From Flavobacteriaceae bacterium (GTDB taxonomy: Bacteria > Bacteroidota > Bacteroidia > Flavobacteriales > Flavobacteriaceae): 64,000 bases of DNA. Of this stretch, positions 8,857-16,272 are shown in pieces. The position numbers were made by a program, and so were the translations under genes. Under the pieces are notes generated by a model, which saw nothing but the letters and a program-made list of their open reading frames with translations, searched no databases and had not been told where the DNA came from. The number at the start of each line of letters is the position of its first letter. Within the stretch, counting starts at the first letter, position 1. The stretch is from NCBI GenBank assembly GCA_017852075.1, contig JAFMLQ010000001.1, positions 62,001 to 126,000 of the forward strand, given 5' to 3'.

Positions 8857-9213
8857 ATGGAAGACTTAGTAAATTTCGTACAAAACGAATTCATCTCAAA
8901 AAAAGATTTCCCTGAGTTTGGCGCAGGTGATACCCTTACCGTTTACTACCAAATTCGAGAAGGAGAAAAAGTTCGTACTCAGTTTTTTAAAGGTGTCGTG
9001 ATTCAAATCAAAGGTCAAGGCATGTCCAAAACTTTTACCATCCGAAAAATGTCGGGTACCGTAGGTGTGGAACGTATTTTCCCAATCAACCTTCCTACAC
9101 TTGAAAAAATTGAAGTCAACAAAAAAGGAAAAGTACGTCAATCTCGTATTTACTATTTTAAAAATTTACGCGGTAAAAAAGCGCGAATAAAAGAAGCACG
9201 ATTGGATTCATAA
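8857..9213 (+). CDS. rplS: Ribosomal protein bL19
   Basis: 118-aa large-subunit protein at the 30S-50S interface. Contains the typical FGAGDTLTVYYQIREGEK, the IRKMSGTVGVERIFPI core and the basic C-terminus YYFKNLRGKKARIKEARL. Preceded by its own promoter and a hairpin leader and followed by a good terminator, so it is a monocistronic unit. Confidence 0.98.
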   Translation: MEDLVNFVQNEFISKKDFPEFGAGDTLTVYYQIREGEKVRTQFFKGVVIQIKGQGMSKTFTIRKMSGTVGVERIFPINLPTLEKIEVNKKGKVRQSRIYYFKNLRGKKARIKEARLDS

Positions 9214-9240
9214 AATCAGCTTTAATTTATATTCTATATA

Positions 9241-9271
9241 CCCGTTGACCTTTAAATCAACGGGTTTTTTT
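9241..9271 (+). terminator. Terminator after rplS
   Basis: CCCGTTGA and TCAACGGG form an 8-bp stem with an 8-nt loop followed by seven T. No further gene on this strand until icd. Confidence 0.9.
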
Positions 9272-9274
9272 GGT

Positions 9275-9457
9275 TTATTTTTTAAGAAAATTGATCTGAT
9301 TTTGATAGAGGCTGTCCACGAGAATCAACAATTTTGTATTGTCCAAACTCATTTGATTACAAATCAGAGATTGGTTTTTTTTCACAAAATCAGATTGGCT
9401 GGAGCTAAGATAAATACCTGAACAAAGGGAAACCCAAAAAAGAATAATCCAATTCAT
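9275..9457 (-). CDS. Possible small exported protein, 60 aa (uncertain)
   Basis: An ATG-started reverse ORF with a hydrophobic N-terminus (WIILFWVSLCSGIYLSS) resembling a signal peptide or anchor, followed by a polar tail rich in Asn, Gln and Lys. I recognise no family. It lies alone in the 327-bp gap between rplS and icd, ends against the rplS terminator and has no clear promoter. It could be a chance ORF; the signal-like start is the only support. Confidence 0.3.
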   Translation of the reverse strand: MNWIILFWVSLCSGIYLSSSQSDFVKKNQSLICNQMSLDNTKLLILVDSLYQNQINFLKK

Positions 9458-9460
9458 GAG

Positions 9461-9483
9461 TCAAATTTGAGGTCAAAATTTGG
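9461..9483. promoter_or_regulatory. Paired AT palindromes upstream of icd
   Basis: TCAAATTTGA is a perfect 10-bp palindrome and is followed after 2 bp by TCAAAATTTGG, a near copy with one extra A. The pair lies about 55 bp upstream of the icd -7 region, a place where a dimeric regulator could bind. Function is only inferred. Confidence 0.3.
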
Positions 9484-9535
9484 GATAAATCTACTCCTTT
9501 TGAGTGAAATATCGCTTAAAGTCAACTCTAGGACT

Positions 9536-9543
9536 TATATTTG
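9536..9543 (+). promoter_or_regulatory. -7 box of the icd promoter
   Basis: TATATTTG matches TAnnTTTG, 24 bp before the chosen icd ATG. It overlaps the TTG that the ORF track took as start, which argues against that start. Confidence 0.55.
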
Positions 9544-9567
9544 CATCCGAAACCTAAATTTAAACAC

Positions 9568-10794
9568 ATGTCCAAGATAAAAGTCGCAAACCCCGTAGTA
9601 GAGATGGATGGAGACGAAATGACCCGCATCATTTGGAAATTCATTAAAGACCAACTCATCCTCCCTTACTTAGATATACAAATAGAATACTACGACCTGT
9701 CCGTTACTTCTCGTGATGCTACAGAAGACAAAATTACTGTTCAAGCCGCCAACGCAATTAAAAAACACAATGTGGGTATCAAATGTGCCACCATTACCCC
9801 AGACGAAGGCCGCGTAAAAGAATTCAATTTATCAAATATGTGGCGCTCTCCCAATGGCACCATCCGCAATATTGTAGGTGGAACCGTCTTTAGAGAACCC
9901 ATCATTATGAAAAACGTACCGCGTTATGTACAAGGATGGACAAAACCCATTTGTATTGGACGCCATGCTTTTGGAGATCAGTACAAAGCGGCAGATACGG
10001 TAACTACAGGGAAAGGAAAACTTACCATGACCTTTACCCCTGATGACGGTGGCACTCCCAAAACCTGGGAAGTTTATCATTTTCAAGAAAATGGAGTAGC
10101 CATGAGTATGTACAACATCGATTCCTCAATATATGGCTTTGCCCGTTCGTGTATGAATCGCGCTTTGGACAAAGGATGGCCGTTATACCTATCAACGAAA
10201 AACACCATTCTTAAGGCTTATGATGGTCGTTTTAAAGATATTTTTCAAGAAGTCTTTGACAATGAATTCAAAGACCGTTTTGACGCAGCAGGGATCACTT
10301 ATGAACACAGACTGATTGACGATATGGTAGCTGCTGCAATGAAATGGAGCGGAGGCTTTGTTTGGGCGTGTAAAAACTATGATGGAGACGTACAGTCGGA
10401 TACCGTTGCGCAAGGCTTTGGTTCTTTAGGGCTTATGACCTCTACCCTAGTGACCCCAGACGGAAAAACCATGGAGGCAGAAGCTGCCCACGGTACCGTT
10501 ACCCGTCATTACCGACAATACCAACAAGGAAATGAAACCTCAACCAATCCTATAGCCTCTATTTTTGCTTGGACTCGTGGTTTGGCACACCGAGGAAAAC
10601 TAGATGAAAATCAAGCGTTAATTGACTTCTGTACGACCCTTGAAAATGTTTGTATTGAAACTGTTGAAAGCGGAAAAATGACCAAAGATCTTGCTGTATT
10701 AATCCACGGTAAAGACATGGACAGTTCCCATTACCTGACTACTCAACAATTCCTTTCCGCACTTAAGGAAAACCTAGAAGCAAAACTCAGATAG
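9568..10794 (+). CDS. icd: NADP-dependent isocitrate dehydrogenase, eukaryote-like homodimeric type
   Basis: TCA-cycle enzyme oxidising isocitrate to 2-oxoglutarate and CO2. The protein is 408 aa from the ATG at 9568 ([20 protein letters not shown]). The track's TTG at 9541 lies in the -7 box and adds ten residues without family support. The sequence is that of the subfamily shared with mitochondrial/cytosolic [58 protein letters not shown] and [12 protein letters not shown]. It is not like E. coli Icd. Own promoter and terminator. Confidence 0.95.
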   Translation: MSKIKVANPVVEMDGDEMTRIIWKFIKDQLILPYLDIQIEYYDLSVTSRDATEDKITVQAANAIKKHNVGIKCATITPDEGRVKEFNLSNMWRSPNGTIRNIVGGTVFREPIIMKNVPRYVQGWTKPICIGRHAFGDQYKAADTVTTGKGKLTMTFTPDDGGTPKTWEVYHFQENGVAMSMYNIDSSIYGFARSCMNRALDKGWPLYLSTKNTILKAYDGRFKDIFQEVFDNEFKDRFDAAGITYEHRLIDDMVAAAMKWSGGFVWACKNYDGDVQSDTVAQGFGSLGLMTSTLVTPDGKTMEAEAAHGTVTRHYRQYQQGNETSTNPIASIFAWTRGLAHRGKLDENQALIDFCTTLENVCIETVESGKMTKDLAVLIHGKDMDSSHYLTTQQFLSALKENLEAKLR

Positions 10795-10816
10795 AGATTT
10801 TCGAACTTGAATTAAT

Positions 10817-10845
10817 AAAACCCTGACCCCTTCGGTTGGGGTTTT
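10817..10845 (+). terminator. Terminator after icd
   Basis: AAAACCCTGACC and GGTTGGGGTTTT pair over 12 bp (two G-T wobbles) around a CCTTC loop, about 20 bp after the icd stop. Confidence 0.85.
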
Positions 10846-10964
10846 GTATTTTAGAGCGAATGCATTAAGTTGGAACCTTTTAGATCAATTAAAAATCGAA
10901 TTTTAAAGACGACTTAATTTATAATTCCTGATTCAAATAGGCAATTGCTTCTTATCTTTACGCT

Positions 10965-11780
10965 ATGACATTTGAAAAGATTACGGAATCAGATTCCCAC
11001 CATAACGACTTAGAAAAAAAGAGCATCCGAGAATTATTGGACGGCATGCATCAAGAAGATAAAAACGCCGTTGCTGCTGTTGGTGCGGTTAGGGAGCAAA
11101 CCGCAGCCTTGATCACTAAAGTTGTAGCGCAGCTTCAAAAAGGAGGACGCTTGTTTTATATTGGAGCAGGTACTAGCGGCCGATTGGGTGTTTTAGATGC
11201 ATCCGAATGTCCACCTACCTTTGGCACAGAACCCGAAAAAGTTATTGGCCTTGTTGCTGGGGGCGATCACGCCTTGCGAAACTCTATCGAAAAAGCAGAA
11301 GACGATACCCAACAAGCTTGGAAGGATCTTGAAACATATCAAATTACGTCAAAAGATATCTTGATTGGAATAGCCGCTTCAGGAACTACTCCATACGTAA
11401 TTGGGGGGCTGGCAAAAGCGCAAGAACATGGTATTCCTACAGGTTGCATTGCCTGTAATCTCAATAGCCCACTTGCTGCAGTAAGTGACTACCCAATTGA
11501 AGTAATTGTAGGGCCTGAGTTTCTAACAGGCAGCTCCCGTATGAAAGCAGGAACCGCACAAAAATTAATACTCAATAGCATCACCACCGCAACTATGATC
11601 CAACTGGGGCATGTGAAAGGAAATAAAATGGTGGACATGCAGCTTAAAAACGATAAGTTAGTGGATCGTGCACAACGTTTTGTTATGGACGAACTCAACG
11701 TTTCTCTTGAAACAGCAAAGGACTTATTGGCAAAACACAAAAACATCAGAGGAGCCATTAATGCCTTTCAAAATTCCTGA
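10965..11780 (+). CDS. murQ: MurQ, N-acetylmuramic acid 6-phosphate etherase
   Basis: Cleaves the lactyl ether of MurNAc-6-phosphate to give GlcNAc-6-phosphate during peptidoglycan recycling. 271 aa with a SIS domain: the N-terminal ITESDSHHNDLEKKS, GGRLFYIGAGTSGRLGVLDASECPPTFG (phosphosugar site), IGIAASGTTPYVIGGL and GPEFLTGSSRMKAGTAQKLILN. ATG start. Genes such as anmK, often found nearby, are absent from the window. The next downstream sequence is the recombinase remnant. Confidence 0.95.
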   Translation: MTFEKITESDSHHNDLEKKSIRELLDGMHQEDKNAVAAVGAVREQTAALITKVVAQLQKGGRLFYIGAGTSGRLGVLDASECPPTFGTEPEKVIGLVAGGDHALRNSIEKAEDDTQQAWKDLETYQITSKDILIGIAASGTTPYVIGGLAKAQEHGIPTGCIACNLNSPLAAVSDYPIEVIVGPEFLTGSSRMKAGTAQKLILNSITTATMIQLGHVKGNKMVDMQLKNDKLVDRAQRFVMDELNVSLETAKDLLAKHKNIRGAINAFQNS

Positions 11781-11826
11781 TTTTTTTTATCTTTGAGTAA
11801 ACAGCACCCAAATCTGTTTTCTACCC

Positions 11827-12109
11827 ATGAAAAACCTACGGCTCGTACCCGATTTTTGCAACCCGCAGACTATTGAAAATCCAAATTTCTTTGGGTTTAC
11901 TCTACAACTGTTGTACCCTAGTTTTGCTACTCATCTATTTAGATAATGGTACCAATACGCGCTTTGTACAGGAAGTATTAGGACATAATTTTAGCAAAAC
12001 TACCCAACGGCATACCCTTGTTTCACAGCGTTTTTTGAAATGGATTGAAAGTCCTATTGAACGAATTTTGAAGAATAAAAAAATTGACAATCACTATGTT
12101 AAAAAATAA
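11827..12109 (+). pseudogene. Decayed tyrosine recombinase (integrase) C-terminus
   Basis: Two overlapping frames together give a site-specific integrase C-terminus. Frame one, open from the ATG at 11827 to the TAA at 11944, reads GFTLQLLYPSFATHLF, recalling the family's HTLRHSFATHLL. Frame two (ORF 11873-12109) continues LDNGTNTRFVQEVLGHNFSKTT and HTLVSQRFLKWIESPIERIL. Removing one T from CTATTTAGA joins them as FATHLLDNGTN, so a +1 frameshift is the simplest explanation. The catalytic HxxR region is also altered (LLYPS where LRHS is expected), and the N-terminal half is gone, so it is inactive. Confidence 0.75.
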
Positions 12110-12133
12110 ATAAACCAAAGACATAAAAGTGAA

Positions 12134-12156
12134 ATATCGGAACCCTGTTCTGATAT
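12134..12156. repeat. Inverted repeat downstream of the integrase remnant
   Basis: ATATCGGAAC and GTTCTGATAT are complementary at 9 of 10 positions with a 3-nt spacer. No T-run follows, so it is not a normal terminator; it could be an old recombination site or structured RNA. Confidence 0.45.
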
Positions 12157-12359
12157 CCACCCAGTAGTTGCATAAACAATAATGACTGATCGAACTTAAA
12201 ATGAGTGTTATAAATAAATGTTTAACTTAAATTTAAAAAAATGATTAAAAAACCAATGCAAATAAGACAAGAAAACAAAAATGATTTAGAACCCGTTTAG
12301 AAAATTTTTAATAAACATGAAGGCGTATAAACCTTAGAAGAATCCCCGCCTCATTTTAG

Positions 12360-12367
12360 TATCTTTG
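12360..12367 (+). promoter_or_regulatory. -7 box of the DUF6095 gene
   Basis: TATCTTTG matches TAnnTTTG, 18 bp before the ATG. Confidence 0.5.
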
Positions 12368-12385
12368 CTTATATAGCATCTCGAT

Positions 12386-12619
12386 ATGAACAAAGCTTTA
12401 TTAATAAAAGGCCTTCAACGAATTTCAATATTTATTCTCTGTTGTTTTGTGGGACCATTTATTGTACATCAGGCCTTTAAAAATGAAGGACATCCTTTTT
12501 ATTATCCCGTATTGATTGTGGGTTTAGGGATACTGGCTTTGGCCTTCTATTATGGCTTTTTGGGCATCAAAACACTTGTTGCGGCACTTTTAGGGGAACG
12601 AAAAAATAGGAATCTTTAG
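12386..12619 (+). CDS. DUF6095-like small membrane protein
   Basis: 77-aa protein with two strongly hydrophobic segments (residues about 14-30 and 39-58) separated by a short polar turn (KNEGHPFYYP), with Lys/Arg-rich ends. The pattern GLQ.....F.GP.....AF and the closing GLKT-like GIKTLVAALLG resemble the DUF6095 family of Flavobacteriia as I remember it; function unknown. It has its own -7 box and precedes thrS, which has a separate promoter 20 bp before its start. Confidence 0.75.
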   Translation: MNKALLIKGLQRISIFILCCFVGPFIVHQAFKNEGHPFYYPVLIVGLGILALAFYYGFLGIKTLVAALLGERKNRNL

Positions 12620-12626
12620 TTGGACG

Positions 12627-12657
12627 TTGTATCCCTGCCGAATACCCCCTATCTTTG
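12627..12657 (+). promoter_or_regulatory. thrS promoter (-33 TTG, -7 TATCTTTG)
   Basis: TTG at 12627-12629 and TATCTTTG at 12650-12657 are 20 bp apart, fitting the Bacteroidota consensus; the thrS ATG is 20 bp further on. Confidence 0.6.
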
Positions 12658-12677
12658 CACCGTTTTTAATATAGATT

Positions 12678-14624
12678 ATGATTGAAATTCGTTTTCCTGA
12701 CCAATCGGTTCGCAGCTATGAAAAAGGGACAACCCCTTTTGAAGTTGCGCAAAGTATTAGTGAAGGTTTGGCACGCAATGTCTTATCTGCCGCCTTCAAT
12801 GGAAATACAGTAGAAGCCAGTACCCCTTTGGAGGAGAACGGAAATATTCAGCTCTTCACCTGGAACGACCCGAAGGGAAAAACCGCCTTTTGGCATTCTT
12901 CGGCACACCTATTGGCTCAGAGTATCTTAGCACTATATCCACAGGCAAAACTAACCATAGGTCCTGCTATAGAAAACGGTTTTTATTACGATGTTGATTT
13001 TGGAGAAGCCTCATTTTCAGAAAAAGACCTCCCTGCTTTGGAAAAACAATTTTTAAGTTTTGCTCGAGAAAAGTTTGAATTTAAAATGCGGTTGTCCTCC
13101 AAAGCAGAAGCTTTAGACTTTTATCAAAAGGAAAACAATCCGTTTAAACTAGAACTGATCGAAAATTTGGAAGACGGTACCATCAGTTTTTGCGACCATG
13201 CTGACTTTACAGACTTGTGTCGCGGTGGACATATTCCGCACACGGGATTTGTTAAAGCTGTCAAGCTCCTCAGCGTAGCAGGAGCCTATTGGCGTGGAGA
13301 TGAAACCAAGCCACAATTAACTCGAATTTATGGGATCTCCTTTCCCAAACAAAAAGAGCTTACCGAGTATCTCGCCCTTTTGGAAGAAGCCAAAAAACGT
13401 GATCATAGAAAACTCGGCAAAGAATTGGAGCTTTTCACCTTTTCACAAAAAGTAGGACAAGGTTTACCCCTATGGCTTCCCAAAGGAGCTGCCCTTCGTG
13501 AACGATTAGAAAATTTCTTAAAAACTGCGCAAAATAAAGCAGGCTATGAACAGGTCATTTCTCCCCATATCGGGAACAAAGAACTCTACATAACCTCTGG
13601 ACATTACGAAAAATACGGAGCAGATAGCTTTCAGCCCATACAAACTCCAGCAGATGGCGAAGAGTTTTTGCTCAAACCGATGAACTGCCCCCACCATTGT
13701 GAGATATACAAAAACAAACCCTGGAGCTATCGAGACCTTCCCAAGCGCTATGCAGAATTTGGAACGGTCTATCGTTACGAACAAAGTGGCGAACTGCATG
13801 GCCTTACTCGTGTACGTGGCTTTACCCAAGACGATGCCCACATCTTCTGTATGCCAGAACAATTAGACGAAGAATTTAAAAAAGTAATTGACTTGGTTCT
13901 GTACGTTTTCAGTTCTTTAGGTTTTGAAAACTTTACAGCACAGGTTTCCCTTCGCGATCCAGAAAAACCAGAAAAATACATCGGTGATACCAAAAATTGG
14001 CAACTTGCAGAGCAAGCCATCATCAATGCAGCCAATGAAAAAAATCTGGATTATGTCATCGAAACAGGCGAAGCCGCATTTTATGGCCCTAAATTGGATT
14101 TTATGGTTAAAGATGCTTTAGGACGTCAATGGCAATTAGGGACTATACAAGTAGATTACAACCTGCCCGAACGCTTTGATTTAACCTATAAAGGCAGTGA
14201 TAACGAACTTCACCGACCCGTCATGATTCACCGTGCACCCTTCGGAAGTATGGAGCGTTTTGTGGCTATTCTTCTGGAACATACAGGTGGAAATTTTCCA
14301 TTATGGTTGATGCCCAAACAGGTAAATATCTTGTGTGTAAGTGAAAAACATAAAAATTACGCTCAAAAAGTTTTAAATTTCTTGGAAAATCACGAAATTC
14401 GCGCCCTCTTAGATGATCGAAATGAGACCATTGGGAAAAAAATTCGAGAATCAGAATTATCCAAAGTCCCGTACATGATTATTCTTGGAGAGAAAGAAGC
14501 AGAAACTCAAACCGTTTCCTTGCGCAAACATCAAGAAGGCGATGTGGGTACTTTTGCTTTAGAAACTGTTGTATCACAACTAAAAAAAGAAATAAAGGAG
14601 AGTCAAGCTACCTTTGAAATTTAA
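12678..14624 (+). CDS. thrS: ThrRS, threonyl-tRNA synthetase
   Basis: Charges tRNA-Thr. 648 aa with all domains in order: TGS domain ([21 protein letters not shown]), editing domain with [12 protein letters not shown] and the late [19 protein letters not shown] zinc/editing motif, class-II core with [39 protein letters not shown] and [18 protein letters not shown], and the C-terminal anticodon-binding domain ([15 protein letters not shown]). Length is normal. It heads the thrS-infC-rpmI-rplT unit; infC begins 15 bp after its stop. Confidence 0.98.
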   Translation: MIEIRFPDQSVRSYEKGTTPFEVAQSISEGLARNVLSAAFNGNTVEASTPLEENGNIQLFTWNDPKGKTAFWHSSAHLLAQSILALYPQAKLTIGPAIENGFYYDVDFGEASFSEKDLPALEKQFLSFAREKFEFKMRLSSKAEALDFYQKENNPFKLELIENLEDGTISFCDHADFTDLCRGGHIPHTGFVKAVKLLSVAGAYWRGDETKPQLTRIYGISFPKQKELTEYLALLEEAKKRDHRKLGKELELFTFSQKVGQGLPLWLPKGAALRERLENFLKTAQNKAGYEQVISPHIGNKELYITSGHYEKYGADSFQPIQTPADGEEFLLKPMNCPHHCEIYKNKPWSYRDLPKRYAEFGTVYRYEQSGELHGLTRVRGFTQDDAHIFCMPEQLDEEFKKVIDLVLYVFSSLGFENFTAQVSLRDPEKPEKYIGDTKNWQLAEQAIINAANEKNLDYVIETGEAAFYGPKLDFMVKDALGRQWQLGTIQVDYNLPERFDLTYKGSDNELHRPVMIHRAPFGSMERFVAILLEHTGGNFPLWLMPKQVNILCVSEKHKNYAQKVLNFLENHEIRALLDDRNETIGKKIRESELSKVPYMIILGEKEAETQTVSLRKHQEGDVGTFALETVVSQLKKEIKESQATFEI

Positions 14625-14639
14625 TTTAAAATAAGCGAC

Positions 14640-15194
14640 ATAGCAATACGAAGAAGAAGATCGAACAGCCCGGGGAGAGTTTTTAAACAAGACCCCCACC
14701 GTATCAACGAAAAGATTACGGCGCATGAAGTGCGTTTAGTCGGGGACAATGTAGAAGTTGGAGTATATCCACTTAACAAAGCCCTCTCTATGGCACAAGA
14801 ATTAGAGTTAGATCTCGTAGAAATCTCGCCTAAAGCTTCACCTCCTGTTTGTAAAATATTAGAGTATAAAAAGTTTTTATACGAACAGAAAAAACGTGAT
14901 AAGGCTCTCAAAGCAAAATCTACTAAAATTATAGTAAAAGAGATTCGCTTTGGACCCAATACAGATGAACACGATTATGAGTTTAAAAAGAAACACGCAG
15001 AAAAGTTCCTTAACGAAGGAGCGAAGTTAAAAGCGTTTGTTTTTTTTAAAGGTCGTTCCATCGTTTTTAAAGAAAAAGGTCAAATCTTGTTACTGCGTTT
15101 GGCGCAGGATCTAGAGGAGATCGGAAAAGTAGAACAAATGCCTATTTTGGAAGGAAAGAAGATGATCATGTTCATCGCTCCAAAGAAAAAATAA
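14640..15194 (+). CDS. infC: IF-3, translation initiation factor, with an ATA start codon
   Basis: Keeps the 30S subunit free and checks start-codon choice. The ORF track begins at the GTG at 14730 ([10 protein letters not shown]), but the same frame continues upstream and encodes the conserved RRRR patch and [13 protein letters not shown], which family members have. The frame is open only from 14625, just after a TAA, and contains no ATG, GTG, TTG or CTG before 14730; the only candidates are ATA codons. ATA at 14640 yields (M)AIRRRR, the expected flavobacterial N-terminus. About 184 aa. Non-standard infC starts are known from E. coli (AUU) and let IF-3 regulate itself. Confidence 0.9.
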   Translation: MAIRRRRSNSPGRVFKQDPHRINEKITAHEVRLVGDNVEVGVYPLNKALSMAQELELDLVEISPKASPPVCKILEYKKFLYEQKKRDKALKAKSTKIIVKEIRFGPNTDEHDYEFKKKHAEKFLNEGAKLKAFVFFKGRSIVFKEKGQILLLRLAQDLEEIGKVEQMPILEGKKMIMFIAPKKK

Positions 15195-15207
15195 AAAAAG
15201 AGACGTT

Positions 15208-15405
15208 ATGCCTAAAATGAAAACAAAATCGAGTGCAAAAAAACGCTTTAAACTAACAGGAAGCGGAAAAATCAAGAGAAAGCACGCGTTCAAGAGTCAT
15301 ATCTTGACCAAAAAATCTAAAAAACGCAAGCTGAAATTGACCCATTCTGGTCTGGTACACGAAAGTGATGCACAGAACATTAAGGAACAACTTCGACTTG
15401 TCTAA
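15208..15405 (+). CDS. rpmI: Ribosomal protein bL35
   Basis: 65-aa basic protein of the large subunit ([20 protein letters not shown], then [20 protein letters not shown]-like repeats). Lies 13 bp after infC and is co-transcribed with it. The following gap to rplT is unusually long (90 bp) and folds. Confidence 0.97.
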   Translation: MPKMKTKSSAKKRFKLTGSGKIKRKHAFKSHILTKKSKKRKLKLTHSGLVHESDAQNIKEQLRLV

Positions 15406-15417
15406 ACAAAAACCCCA

Positions 15418-15479
15418 GGTTACAGTTTAATTTTTAACCCGAAGTAAGGCTCTATAAGTGTAGAAATACCGCCTCCTTC
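15418..15479 (+). ncRNA. Structured rpmI-rplT spacer, candidate L20-binding leader
   Basis: Two hairpins lie in the spacer: GGTTA/TAACC (15418-15439), and a longer one, GAAG-TA-AGGC-TCTA, pairing with TAGA-AATACC-GCCT-C-CTTC (15441-15479, 12 base pairs with bulges, TAAGTG loop). There is no T-run, so this is not a terminator. L20 represses its own operon through RNA structure in E. coli and Bacillus; here the position directly before rplT suggests a similar role, but that is inference. Confidence 0.45.
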
Positions 15480-15495
15480 AAAAAACAAACAAACA

Positions 15496-15840
15496 ATGCC
15501 AAGATCAGTAAATTCAGTAGCTTCAAGAGCTCGGAGAAAAAAAATCCTCAAACAAGCCAAAGGCTTTTTCGGACGTCGTAAAAACGTTTGGACTATCGCT
15601 AAAAATGCGGTAGAAAAAGCGATGCAATATTCATACCGCGACCGCAGGATCAAAAAACGCAACTTTAGAGCGTTATGGATCACTAGAATCAATGCGGGAG
15701 CAAGAATAAACGGAATGTCATACAGCCAGTTTATGGGTAAAATTAAAGCGAATCATATCGATTTAAACCGAAAAGTGCTCGCCGACCTTGCGATGAACCA
15801 TCCCGATGCCTTCAAAGCTATTGTCGATAAAATCAAATAA
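15496..15840 (+). CDS. rplT: Ribosomal protein bL20
   Basis: 114-aa large-subunit assembly protein and, in other bacteria, translational repressor of this operon. Typical sequence: [55 protein letters not shown] and [20 protein letters not shown]. Last gene of the thrS-infC-rpmI-rplT unit, followed at once by a strong terminator. Confidence 0.98.
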   Translation: MPRSVNSVASRARRKKILKQAKGFFGRRKNVWTIAKNAVEKAMQYSYRDRRIKKRNFRALWITRINAGARINGMSYSQFMGKIKANHIDLNRKVLADLAMNHPDAFKAIVDKIK

Positions 15841-15845
15841 TCTTT

Positions 15846-15871
15846 AAACTACCTTCGGGTAGTTTTTTTTT
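15846..15871 (+). terminator. Terminator after rplT
   Basis: Perfect 8-bp stem AAACTACC/GGTAGTTT closed by a stable TTCG tetraloop, followed by a T-run. Confidence 0.95.
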
Positions 15872-15883
15872 ACCTTTATTTTG

Positions 15884-16231
15884 ATGAAAATATATCACAA
15901 CCCCCGTTGCCGGAAATCAAGAGAGGCTCTGCAACTGCTTCAAGAGAAAAAAGTGGATCACGAAGTGATTTTATATTTGGAAAATCCTTTAAGTAAATCA
16001 GATCTGAAAAGGCTTTTAGAAAAAATACAACTTCAACCCAGTGCAATTGTTAGGAAAAATGAAAAAGAATGGAAAGCCATTCCCGATCCTAATACAATGT
16101 CGGAAAATCAAATTTTAGACGCCTTAGTTTCCTTTCCAAAACTCATCGAACGTCCCATTGTTGAAGACAATACAAACGGAGTACTTGCCAGACCTATTGA
16201 AAATTTAATCGAATTTTTAAAAGGGGATTAA
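15884..16231 (+). CDS. ArsC/Spx-family reductase-like protein
   Basis: 115 aa, thioredoxin-fold ArsC family. The N-terminus KIYHNPRCRKSREALQLL holds the single active-site Cys in the ArsC position (HNPxCxxSR). Family enzymes reduce arsenate with glutathione/glutaredoxin or act as Spx-like regulators. I use the second ATG (15884), as the family starts at M-K-I-Y. Only one cysteine is present. No ars genes are nearby, so arsenate reduction is doubtful and a general redox role is equally possible. Confidence 0.8.
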   Translation: MKIYHNPRCRKSREALQLLQEKKVDHEVILYLENPLSKSDLKRLLEKIQLQPSAIVRKNEKEWKAIPDPNTMSENQILDALVSFPKLIERPIVEDNTNGVLARPIENLIEFLKGD

Positions 16232-16272
16232 ACCCTTGAACTTATCGGATGTCAAAGAGCTTTAAATAAGCT

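Larger units (their letters stand above)
12110..12385. other. AT-rich non-coding remnant next to the integrase fragment
   Basis: No convincing gene. It holds an inverted repeat (12134-12156) and an ATG frame from 12241 reading KKPMQIRQENKNDLEPV before a stop. That is reminiscent of the start of a GNAT acetyltransferase and is followed by two further stops in frame; it may be another decayed gene, but the match is too short to rely on. The promoter of the DUF6095 gene lies at the right end. Confidence 0.4.

Noticed and set aside
12241-12385. Acetyltransferase (GNAT) pseudogene start
   Set aside because: Only about 18 residues (IRQENKNDLEPV) look like a GNAT N-terminus before stops; too little to call a gene, so described under the non-coding stretch.
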